A DNA stretch of 10,816 bases from Clarireedia homoeocarpa. Lineage: Eukaryota > Ascomycota > Leotiomycetes > Helotiales > Rutstroemiaceae. The stretch is taken from assembly GCA_001465935.1 (NCBI GenBank), contig LNKV01000163.1, forward strand, positions 5,500 through 16,315, given 5' to 3'. Both the position numbers and the translations under genes were made by a program. Shown in pieces: positions 1 to 8,617 of this stretch (its first letter is position 1; each line of letters starts with the position of its first letter). The notes under the pieces are model-generated. The model was not told the DNA's origin. It did not search any database and saw nothing but the letters and a program-made list of their open reading frames with translations.

Positions 1-200
1 GCTAATTTGGACTGAAAACGGGCTAGCTTCGTTCCAAGGGGGGAATTTAAAGGGCTAGATCTTTTCTAGGTTAGTTAGGTCGACTAGCGGGTGTATTGAT
101 CGCCTAATCCGGTTAACTTGGCTTTGCTTAATAGCTAGCTTCGGGCCCGACTTCGATCCTAGCTTATTTAGGCTTGTAGCAAAGCTGGAAGAGCTAAAGA

Positions 201-260
201 GCTCCCGGTAACCTAGCTCCCGGTGACCCTGTTCCCGGTGACCCTGCTCCCGGTGACCCT
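201..260 (-). repeat. 15-bp tandem repeat, four units, inside copy A ORF2 linker
   Basis: Four consecutive 15-bp units of the form gctcccggtgaccct occupy 201-215, 216-230, 231-245 and 246-260. Two are identical, one has C to T at its second base, and the first ends in taaccta. The unit length is a multiple of three, and on the coding (minus) strand it reads HREQG, HREQG, HRELG, YREL. It sits between the RT and the RNase H. In copy B the same linker instead has a Ser/Asp/Asn stretch (7518-7550). The units still contain the CpA and TpG steps that RIP removes, unlike most of the window. Confidence 0.9.
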
Positions 261-2909
261 CCCAAAGTAGTTTGCTAATTGGGTGGTTTTGAGCTAATTT
301 AAGCGACCGGAGGGCGTATTGACGATTGGCGCTAGCAAGTCTGATATCGGGGGGTACTAGGCCTGCCTCTATATCTATCGGCGCTAGCGGGCTAGTCTTA
401 AAAACCCCTAAAATTTTCCGAAGAGCGAGGTTTTATAAAAATCGAAATTAGCTTTTAAAGCTTGTTTGTTCTTTATACCAAATAGGAAAGCTGTAGTCCG
501 AGACGCTAGTAACGCAAACAAGGTATAATTGCTGAAGTGCAAAAGGGGTAAGTCCGGTAGAGGTGCTAGCAAGTCGATTAACGCGAAGAAAAGCTGATTT
601 AGCTTGACTAATTCGAATTAAAACATAGTTTTTATAAGTTAACTTATTGTTAAACCAGATTCCGAGCTATCTAACTAAGTTAGAGGGGTATATAACTTGA
701 TTAATTGTTAATTTGACTGAATTAGTCGCTGATTTCCCCGAGAAAAAATAAATTAGCTTGGTTTTCTCTAAATCAAATTAGATAGTATTCGCTATTTCAA
801 GTATATAAAGCTTACTAGCTTCTCTTTCCAAGATCTAGTAGTTTTTTTTGAGACTAGTCGAACTAGCTACTAACACTATATCGTCTATATACGACCAGAT
901 CGGGTAGCTAATAGTCGGAAAAAGATTCCTAATATAAATCAAGAATAAAATCGGACTAATCGGGCTACCTTAAGGTATTCTAGTATTAATAGGTCGAAAA
1001 GGCTCAATTTAGTTGTTGAACGCTAATCGAAGTTATCTAGCCTCTAAGAACGAGCTAACCTAAGCGATTAAAGTAATTAGTAACTTTAAGTCTTTTAAAA
1101 CTTCTAGTAATCGGTTCTTGGATATATAATCGAAAGCCCCTTTAATATCGAGAAAAAGGACTGATAATTTTTATCCGATTGTATAGTTCTCCTAGATTTT
1201 AGCTACTAAAAGTAACTCGGTATCGACTGCGGACTTTTTAAATCTACTTCTAATTTGGGAGTCGTGTAACAAGCTAGTAATCTCGGCTAAATAGTTTAGT
1301 CTCTTTGCTAGTATCCTTTCACTAACCTTCTCTAAATAATTAAGAAGTAATATCACTCTATAAGCTTTCAAGATCGAATAATCTAGTTTTTTCGACTTTT
1401 TAAGTATCGCGCCGGTTGCCTGGCGCTAGCAAGTCGGATAGTAGCCAAAGTTGATAAATAGGTTGTAAACTTTATAAAAATAGTTAGGAATAGCTAAATA
1501 AGCTTTATTGATAATTTCCTGACTAATTCCGTCCGGCCTAAGTGTTTTTCCTTTAACTTTAGTTGAACAAGCTCTTTCTAGCTCGCTAATTGCTAGCTTA
1601 GGCTAGGTATCGACTTTATAAGTGTCCCAAGTTGAACTAGTCGATATTGGGGATTATAGGAACAAAGTAGTCTGTAAGACTTCCGCTTTTCCCTCGAAAG
1701 TTGATTGATTAGAAATCGAGGGGAGGTTTCGACTTAAATAGCTTTTTGTATAACTAAAAACTTTAAAAATAAGCTTCGGGTTACTAGTTTCTAAAAAATA
1801 GTTCCAGTAACTCCGTTTAGTATATTTTATAACCGAGAAATATTCGTTTCTAGCAAGTCGATAGCTTTCTTGATCTAAAGTCGATTTAGACTCTCTTTGA
1901 ACTTTTAACATCGATTTTCTTAAATGTTTAAGTTCGGAGGTCTACTAAGACTTAGCTCTCAGCTTAGGCTTTATTTTCGGAATTGTACTAGCCGACGCTA
2001 ACCCGATTAGTCGAACGAATTCCGAGCTAATCGTTTCTAAAAACTCGAAGTTAGACACTTCTAAATTTAAACCGATTCTCTTGAGCTCTAGGGGGTCTTG
2101 GTTGAGAATTAGGCTTTTATTAGTCAGATCGACTAAAGTAGACTTAAATAATTCCCAATCAGCCTTCTTAGTATCAAAGAATTGAAGTAGATTCGAATAG
2201 CTTTGAATTGAGTTCAAGTTTTTAATCGTGAATAAAATCGGTAAGTGATCTGAACCTAGGTTGTCTAGTACTTGCTAGTTATCAATACACCTCGCTACTG
2301 AGGAAGTAGCGAGTGTTAAATCTAAAACTAACAAACTAGACCCTCGAAAGAAGGTTTTAGTACTGGGATTATTTAAAAGCTCTAGGTTATTATCCTCGAT
2401 CTAGTCGACTAATCGGGAACCAGGTTGGGTATTAGTCGTATTAGAGTCCTATTAAGGATAATAAGTATTAAAGTCCCTTAATATAAACGAATTAGTCGAG
2501 ATAGTTCTTTTAAATAAATTTCTTTCAACTGTTTTAACTCTTTCGCCTTCGACTTAGCTAGTTTCGTTGTAAATATTGACTATTTCGAGTATATTGATAC
2601 CTTGGCCTAGTTTGACTATTAATAAGTCCGAATCCGAATTATCAACTACTAGCGTTATACTAGTCGCGAGGACTTTTGAAGTATAAACTAAAGTTCGAGG
2701 TTTATAATTTCGAGAGGGAGCTAGAAGTTGATTAAAGCTAGTATAAACTATCGATCGACTATTTAAGTAATTTAAGTCTTCTATAATAATCCAAAGTTCC
2801 TAGATTATTAATAAGTCGATTTTTAACTTAATAGCTAACTTAAGAGCTAATTCAGTTCCCGGTGAACTTTTGTTTAAATTCAGTTATAAGACTCGGATAT
2901 CTTGGCTAT

Positions 2910-2913
2910 TCAT
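2910..2913 (-). promoter_or_regulatory. ORF1 stop / ORF2 start overlap (ATGA) in copy A
   Basis: On the minus strand the four bases ATGA hold the ORF2 start (ATG, 2913-2911) and the ORF1 stop (TGA, 2912-2910). Both frames are supported by protein alignment with copy C on each side. ORF1 reads through KATKRLNLSL to this stop, and ORF2 reads MNSQDIRVL[stop]LNLNK from this start. Such an overlap suits coupled termination and reinitiation in a bicistronic transposon RNA; that mechanism is inference. Copy C has ATAA at the same place. Confidence 0.75.
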
Positions 2914-4487
2914 AGACTCAAATTAAGTCTTTTCGTAGCTTTATACACCTCGTACGATTTTAAGTCGCTAGCGTAATTTTTAAAGTAATTAGTATACTTT
3001 GGAACTAAGTAACTATAAGCTTTTCCTCGGGCGTTACAAACGCTGCAGGAGTACTAGGAGGTTATATACGGCTTAGTATATAGTCTATATTTAGCTTGTT
3101 TTCGGTAAAATTAAGTTACGTGCCCGAAACCTTGATAGTAAGAGTACTGAGTTGACTTTAAAACTGAGAGTAGCTTCTCAGCTTTAACCGAGATTCCAGC
3201 GATATAGACCCGGTTTCTAATATACCGGTCAACTTCCTTACTAGTCTTAAACGAGACTACAACTGATCCGGCTCGCTTAATCGAGCAGTTAGCTTCTGAA
3301 CTTAACTAATAAAGAGTTCTAATTAGTTTAAGATTTAAAGAGCTATTAAAAGTCTTTAACTCTTCTAGGACTAGTTCTATGCTTTCAGGGGTATTAAAGT
3401 CCAAAGTAGGTATACTATATAACACTACTTTATATAAGAGTTCGTCTTTTTAAATAGATTTGAAATTAATTAAATTTTTCTAGATATCGAGCTTTTCGAT
3501 TAAAAAGTCGGTTATATAAAGAGGGGTAGTTGTTAAAATAAAGTTTTTACTAGTAGAGGTACTAGTAATAGCCGAAACAACCGGTCTTTTAACTCCTTTA
3601 GCTTCAAAAGCCTTATTGATCGAGTTGCGAACTGCGAGAGCCGAGAAGTTGTTATAGTATAATATTATATTATATACTAAGATTAGCTGATTTTGAGGTT
3701 TAGGCTTAACCGTTTTAGGCTTAGCTTGTATAGTCGTCTAATCAGAGGTATTTGAAGCCCCTTTAGCTATAATATTAACGAAAGAAGGCCGAGCCGGATT
3801 TTAAACGATATTAAAGGGTTTTGAGGGTATAAGGGTTACTAGGAGCTCTAGAGTCGCTAAGAGATATTGGGTCACCGGGGACTGGGTTATAACAGGTTTT
3901 AGGGCTTTTAAGGCTTTAGCAATAGCTTTAACCTTCTTAGTAGTATATTCGAGATTGTTAATCTGAGACGCTAGCCTATCAGTAGTTTTTCGAACCTTAC
4001 CCGATTCGGTATAATCGCGGAAAACCTCGATTAAGTCCAAAAGTAGTATTTATTTATTTTAGAAGCTAGTAATTGTATAAACTTTAATTAAAAGGTCGCG
4101 AGCTTCGAGAATTAGTTAGTTGGCCGGATCGGGGTTAGCGGGTTCGGATATTTTCGGTATTTTATTATTCCGGTTAGAGGGAGTAAACGTGTTAATCTGT
4201 TTTAAAAAGTGAAAAGGGATAGATCTAGTAATTATATTAAGGAAATCTATATTGAGATTGTCTATAAGATTAGATATATCGATTTGGGAATTAAATCGGC
4301 AAGTAGCAGGTAGTATAAATAAGATAGTAGTATCTATAGCTGTATTAGCTAAAATAGAGAGATTAGACTTAATAGTTATAACCAGAGTAGTCGAAGAAAC
4401 AGTTAAAAAGGAGTTAGAATTAAAGTCCTAAATATTAGTTTAATTAGTTAGTATTAAAAGGCCTTTTATAGTAATCGGTATTAATAT
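2910..4487 (-). pseudogene. LINE ORF1 (gag-like, zinc knuckle) pseudogene, copy A
   Basis: This is the gag-like RNA-binding protein of the LINE, expected to coat the element RNA. The frame covers 526 codons including the stop and aligns with copy C (520 codons) from start to end. The middle part (QINNLEYTT, near 3960) is the most conserved piece. Near the C terminus the Tad-type double zinc knuckle is recognisable but damaged. Around 3160-3115 a CX2CX4HX4C pattern keeps its His (QGFGHVT), but its Cys are all Tyr (TGC to TAC). A second knuckle (YRLYTKPY, then CSVC) follows at about 3100-3025. The live start was probably an ATG now reading ATA at 4487-4485, since copy C also has ATA there; TTG at 4040 is internal. 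Several in-frame TAA/TAG abolish it. The stop overlaps the ORF2 start. Confidence 0.85.
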
Positions 4488-5190
4488 TGTAGTTTATAAT
4501 AGTTGTATTAACTAGCAAAATACTCTACTAAATAGACAGTATATTTAAAAGGCGAATTCTAAGTACTAAATATTTAATATTGTTTTATTAAGCCGGAATC
4601 AAGGATTTAAATTTAATATTGTTTCTTAATACTATTAGAATAGATAATTGATTTTAGGTAATAATATTTAAGTATCCGGAAGTATCGGAAGTAATATTGA
4701 CAATAGTGTAGTAGTTGTATTATAGTGCTTTTAGGTTTGTTAGAACTGCTGAAGTTAGATATATCGGGTGATATTGTTTTTATAAGAGTATCAATAATAT
4801 TAGTAGTATTATCGATAATTTTCAGTTTTAAAGATATTCGGGATATAGAGTAACTTTTAGTGATAATAACGATAACTCGGGAACCGGTAGTTGTACCGAA
4901 GTGATTTTTAGTTTAACGGATCTGTAGAAGCCGATATACCCAGAATCACTATTTTTTATATATTTTTTGATAGTTTTTTAGATATTTTGATTGTTTTTAT
5001 ATTTTTCGAAAAATTAGTAAAAAATCGCGATATAGAGTAAAAACCTTACTTTTCGATATCGGCGATAATAACTCGACAGTAGTAGGCTGTACAATAAAGC
5101 GGATTACTTTATTCAAACCACCGGGTTGTAATTAGTTGGAATATCGAAAGATCGGATTGTTTTTAATAAGAATTCGCGTTTTTTCGATTC
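4488..5190 (-). repeat. 5' region of copy A; left arm of the A/C inverted repeat
   Basis: This roughly 700-bp stretch has no supported gene. Read on the minus strand, it aligns with 8293-8805 on the plus strand, upstream of copy C. The match begins at gaatcgaaaaaac (5190 going down; 8293 going up) and runs through shared blocks such as ccgatatcgaaaa, aatcgcgatatag (plus-strand form near 5035) and gaagccgatatac (4928-4940). It continues into the untranslated lead of ORF1. The region most likely is the element's promoter and 5' untranslated region. About 170-190 bases at roughly 4685-4860 have no counterpart in copy C. A phased A-tract array lies at 4952-5006. Confidence 0.75.
4952..5006 (-). 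promoter_or_regulatory. Phased A-tract array (predicted bent DNA), copy A 5' region
   Basis: Six T-runs on the plus strand (A-tracts on the element's sense strand) lie at 4952-4957, 4963-4968, 4974-4979, 4985-4988, 4994-4998 and 5002-5006. Their centres are about 11, 11, 10, 9.5 and 8 bases apart, close to one helical turn. A-tracts repeated in helical phase are known to bend DNA. The same array is found in copy C's 5' region. A role in promoter architecture or nucleosome exclusion is inference. Confidence 0.6.
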
Positions 5191-5229
5191 GAAAAATATA
5201 TAGTATCTAAATATATACTGGCCGGAAGT
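5191..5229. other. Unassigned spacer between copies A and B
   Basis: About 40 very A+T-rich bases separate the outer end of copy A's 5' region from the first base of copy B that aligns with ORF2 of copies A and C. I recognise no gene or repeat in it. It could be the original target DNA, filler added when B inserted, or unalignable element sequence. I could not identify target-site duplications on either side of B. Confidence 0.4.
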
Positions 5230-8200
5230 TTTTTTGAAAGAAGCTTATTTCTAAAAGCTATTTCGACTAATTCGCTTATATTAGGGGACTTTAATACGTA
5301 CTACTCTTGGTGGGACCTTAATTCGGCTATTACCTTAAATAGAACCTAATTAGCTAATTAGATTGAAGATAATAACCTTGATTTATTAAATAATCCCGGG
5401 ACTAATACTTTCTTTAGAGGGACTAGTTAGTTAGTTATTGATTTAACTTTAGCTACTTCAGGGTTAGCGAGGTGTATTGATAACTAGCAAGTGCTAGATG
5501 ATATTAGTTCAGATCACCTACTAATTTTATTTACTATAAAAAGGCAAAATCAAAGGTTAAATAATCCGCTTTAATCTTATAATACTAAGCTAGCCGATTA
5601 GGGACTATTTAAGACTATTCTAGTTGATTTAGTCGAAAATAGCTTAATTCTTAGTCAGGAACCCCCAGAGTTCACTAGAATTAATTTAAAGCTTAATACG
5701 ACTAATTAAAGCTATTTAGAGTCGATTAGCTCGGAACTAACTCGATTAATCGGGCTAGTAGCTAATAAAGCGATTCTTAAAATAAAGCCGATACTAAGAG
5801 CTAAGTCTTAGTAGACTAGTAAGTTAAAATATTTAAGAAAATCGATGTTATTAACTTAAAGAAAACTAAAGCTAAATTTACTAGATTCGGCTTTTTATTA
5901 AAAACAATACTAACTAGCGCGCAATTCTTATTTTTCAGCTATTAAGTATACTAAAAAAGATTACTAGAATAGCTTCTTAGAGACTAGCGACCTAAAGACA
6001 ATTTATAAAGCTTTTAGCTATATTAAACTTTATTCGGATTACAAACTACCGACTATTTCCAATCAAACTAGCTTTGAAGAGAAAGCGACTATTTTAAAGA
6101 CTACTCTCTTCCCACAACCCCCTTTATCGACTAGTCCCGATTAGGCAGGTTATACAACTGATAGCTAGCCCGAGCTAGTAATTAACAAGCTAAAATTAGC
6201 CTGTTCGACTAAAATCAAAGGAAAAACGCTCGGACCCGATAGAATTACTTAGGATGTTATTAATAAAGCTTACTAAACTATTCCTAATACGTTCTTCTAG
6301 ATATATAGCTTACTAATTAATTTTGACTACTATCCTATTTATTAAAAACAAGCTATTAGTACTATATTCAAAAAGCTAGTTAAACTTAACTACTTAGTTT
6401 TAAAAATATATAAGGTTATCTCGCTTTTTAATTATCTAAACAAAATAAACAAAAGGATACTAGTTAAGAGACTAGTCTATTTAGCCGAGACTACTAGTTT
6501 ATTATATAATTCCTAAATTAGTAGTAAGTTTAAAAAGTCCACTATTAATATAGTACTAATACTAGCGGCTAAAATCTAAAATAATATTAAACTTAAAATA
6601 TTAGTTTTATTTCTCGATATTAAAGAAGCTTTCGACTATATCTTAAAAAATCAATTATTAGTAGTACTAAAAAAGCTTAGTCTTCTAATTAGCCTTATAG
6701 TTTAGGTTAGCTACTTTTTAGAGGACTAGCTATTAAGACTTAGTTTCGATAACTGTATTAAGTTATTCTAGCTAATCAATACTAGTATTCTTTAAAGTAA
6801 CCTAATTAGTTCTATTTTATTCTTAATTTATATCTACAACCTTTTCCTACTAATTAGCTACTTAGTTTAGTTTTATATAAACGATATAGTATTAGTAACT
6901 AGCTCTACTAACTTAAAAAAGAATTATTAAATATTAGAAAGAGAAGTTAAAAAGCTTTATATACTTAGAATATTAAATAGTATTAAATTCGATTTAGATA
7001 AAACTAAGCTAATACACTTTTATATTAGCCGAAAAGCGACTAATCCGGTTAATTTACCGAATAGCTAAGTAATATACTCTTTAAAAGTAGTTAGGTAGCT
7101 AGGTATTTATTTTGATAAGATACTAAAATTTAAATATTATATATTAATATATATTAACTAAGCTAAAACCGCTTTTCTACAAATTAACTGGCTAGCTAAT
7201 ATCTAATATAGTTTATTCCTTTTTATAATATACTAGTTTTACCTCGCTTATATTACTAGTATATTCGATTATAAATTCTCTATATAATAGAAAAACCAAG
7301 CTAGTATTAAGAGCCAGTTATAAAACTTATAAAACCTAATACTATATAAAATCCTAGATATATTTAAAACTAGTTTAGTAATACTAATAGAAGTAGAAGC
7401 TATACTAGTCCCACCCTAAATACAGTTAGATATAGTAACCTATTAATATACTTTTAGAACGCTAAAGCTAGTTAAAAACTACTCTAACTACTAATTAGTC
7501 TAGGCCTAGTTACTAGCCTTCGATAGCGATAGTAATAGCGATAATAACTTAATCTTAAAAAATACTAGATTAACTTAAATAGTTCGGATTAGACGATCAA
7601 TATACTATTTAGCCGATTTCGCTAATCTCGAAAAAATCCAGTTATTTAAATTTCCCTTTTAAGTAGTTACTATATTTTATATAATCTAAATTAGCTGCTT
7701 ACTAAAAGAGAAAGAAGCTAAAAACTATAAAGATAAAATCTTAATACTAGTAACTAATTAATTATCTTTTTATATAAACGGCTCTTAGCTTAGTGACTTT
7801 CCCGGAATAGATATAAACTTAGTTCTCTTAAACTCTAATTAGGTTTTATTAAGAAGCTATAATTAGAATATTAGCTCAAAGTAGCTAGTTTATAATAGAG
7901 AGCTAAAGGGTATTACTTAAGTAACCGAATTAGCTAGCTAATTAGTATACTAATATCAGGAGTATATAGTATATAGCGACAACTAATTAGTATTAGTTTG
8001 TTTAATATCGCTAAACGATAATTCAGGCTAAGAACAGCTAATCTGTGTTTACAAAGCTAGTATTGAAATAGTTAAAAAAGATACTAGTATTAAGTTAGAA
8101 TAGATACCCGGATATTGCGATATCGAAGGAAACAAGCTAGTAAATAAATTAGCTAAAGAAGGTATTAGTACTAACTCTTATTTGATTATAACTAGCTTCG

Positions 8201-8292
8201 GTTACTTTAGCTCTACTATCAAGTATATTAAGTCTCAAGACTGGGCGCTAGCACTAGAATAATATACTAAATCAGTCTAAAAAAAAACTTAG
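5230..8292 (+). mobile_element. LINE copy B, 5'-truncated inside the endonuclease, strongly RIP-mutated
   Basis: This copy aligns with ORF2 of copies A and C from about 5230 onward, equivalent to ORF2 residue 128. It lacks ORF1, the ORF1-ORF2 junction and the first half of the endonuclease. Truncation of the 5' end is the usual outcome of incomplete target-primed reverse transcription in LINEs. The copy ends at the start of copy C's 5' region near 8293, just after a run of nine A at 8279-8287. No separate 3' untranslated region is evident. It lies between the opposed 5' ends of copies A and C. Confidence 0.85.
5230..8292 (+). pseudogene. LINE ORF2 pseudogene, copy B: endonuclease C-half, reverse transcriptase, RNase H
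   Basis: A single frame runs from FFERSLFLKA at 5230 to the RNase H end with no net frameshift, broken by many TAA/TAG and no TGA. Endonuclease: GDFNTYYSWWD from 5284 (both Y where His is usual) and SDH at 5509-5517. RT: a Tad-like ISLFNYLNKI segment near 6420; LDIKEAFDYI with Asp at 6616; motif B degraded to IL*SNLISS near 6790; and YIND at 6874-6885, where the first catalytic Asp is Asn. The linker is acidic and Ser-rich (FDSDSNSDNN). RNase H starts near 7770. It has INGS (first Asp to Asn, 7777), Glu in RELKGI at 7900, Asp in YSD at 7978, PGYCDIEGN with Tyr for the usual His at 8113, and Asn for the last Asp at 8143. The protein is inactive on sequence grounds. The end is uncertain because the frame continues into copy C's 5' region. 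Confidence 0.92.
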
Positions 8293-8298
8293 GAATCG
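8279..8298 (+). other. Junction of copy B 3' end with copy C 5' end
   Basis: A run of nine A (8279-8287) is followed by cttag and then gaatcg (8293), the first bases shared with copy A's 5' region. The A-run may be a remnant of B's 3' tail, but nine A in such A+T-rich DNA is weak evidence. The junction makes B and C a head-to-tail pair without a recognisable spacer. Confidence 0.5.
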
Positions 8299-8406
8299 AA
8301 AAAACACGTATAGTTATCGAAAACGATCGGATCTTTTGCTATAACGACTAATTACAATACAGTAGTTTGAATAAAGTAATCGGTTTTATTATATAACCCG
8401 GCGCCA

Positions 8407-8420
8407 CCGAGTTATCGTCG
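8407..8420 (+). repeat. 14-bp direct repeat, unit 1 (ccgagttatcgtcg)
   Basis: The identical 14-mer recurs at 8604-8617, an offset of 197 bases, and the two units flank the A-tract array. gcgcca lies just outside each unit (8401-8406 and 8620-8625). Copy A has degraded equivalents near 5064-5075 and 4870-4881, so the repeat predates the split of the copies. Confidence 0.75.
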
Positions 8421-8476
8421 TCGATATCGAAAAGTGAGGTTTTTACTCTATATCGCGATTTTTTATCGATATTTCG

Positions 8477-8532
8477 AAAAATATAAAAACTATTAAAAAC
8501 AATTAAAAATCTATCAAAAAATATATAAAAAA
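8477..8532 (+). promoter_or_regulatory. Phased A-tract array (predicted bent DNA), copy C 5' region
   Basis: Six A-runs of five or six bases lie at 8477-8481, 8485-8489, 8495-8499, 8505-8509, 8516-8521 and 8527-8532. Centre spacings are about 8, 10, 10, 11.5 and 11, mirroring the array in copy A. In-phase A-tracts give intrinsic curvature, so this is a candidate promoter-architecture element about 275 bases upstream of ORF1. Function is inferred from position and conservation only. Confidence 0.6.
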
Positions 8533-8603
8533 CACTGCTTCTAGGTATATCGGCTTCTATAGATCCGTTAAACCAAAAATCACTTCGGTACAACCCTTGG
8601 TTC

Positions 8604-8617
8604 CCGAGTTATCGTCG
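8604..8617 (+). repeat. 14-bp direct repeat, unit 2 (ccgagttatcgtcg)
   Basis: This is an exact copy of 8407-8420. It is followed directly by ctagcgcc, part of the recurring GCTAGC word. It may mark a duplicated promoter sub-unit, but sequences beyond the 14 bases do not match between the two units. Confidence 0.75.

Larger units (their letters stand above)
1..2913 (-). pseudogene. LINE ORF2 pseudogene, copy A: endonuclease, reverse transcriptase and linker (3' end outside)
   Basis: This is the LINE polyprotein that nicks target DNA and copies the element RNA. Counting from the ATG at 2913-2911, the endonuclease runs from about residue 5 to 225. It shows LNLNKSS after a TAA where Q is expected (residue 10), the active-site Glu at 39 (Q before it is now TAG, P after it is now L), RDFN at 146-149 (G to R) and SDHLP at 221-225. 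The RT follows: LDIKGAFDYI with Asp at 589, RIP*GSP (Q to stop) near 1000-960, and YIDD at 891-880 (residues 675-678) with both aspartates intact. Beyond it, a linker with (HREQG) repeats reaches the edge near residue 970. Positions 2880, 2217, 891 and 60 are all in one frame, so there is no net frameshift over about 2.8 kb. In-frame stops are TAA or TAG only. The ATG start is chosen because it overlaps the ORF1 stop and leaves the usual short lead before the endonuclease QxNxN motif. Confidence 0.9.
1..5190 (-). mobile_element. LINE copy A (Tad1-type non-LTR retrotransposon), RIP-mutated, 3' part beyond the window
   Basis: Read on the minus strand, this segment holds a 5' region (5190-4488), a gag-like ORF1 (4487-2910) and an EN-RT ORF2 (2913 to the left edge). 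ORF1 followed by an ORF2 with an N-terminal endonuclease and a downstream RNase H (seen in sister copy B) is the architecture of fungal Tad1-clade LINEs. The upstream boundary is where alignment to copy C's 5' region ends, near 5185-5190. Copy A is the least mutated copy around its RT and linker: it keeps the YIDD pair and the endonuclease SDH motif. All coding parts carry in-frame TAA/TAG, so it is dead. Clade assignment rests on recognised motifs, not a database search. Confidence 0.88.

Noticed and set aside
3801..4040. Independent small gene starting at TTG 4040
   Set aside because: It is an internal open stretch of copy A ORF1. Alignment with copy C continues upstream to 4487 and downstream to 2910.
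8279..8287. Poly(A) tail proving the 3' end of copy B
   Set aside because: Nine A in A+T-rich DNA is not convincing, and the ORF2 frame runs across it. Kept only as a possible remnant.
5230..8292. Reassigned genetic code in which TAG/TAA encode Gln or Trp
   Set aside because: The stops sit where Gln and Trp are both expected, and other RIP-type replacements (D to N, H to Y, P to L, C to Y) accompany them, also in untranslated DNA. Mutation explains all of it.
8348..8593. 81-codon minus-strand open frame in copy C 5' region
   Set aside because: The first 15 or so codons match the left arm, but there a TAG replaces Trp and the frames then diverge. The match follows from the DNA repeat, and the rest is A/T-run sequence.
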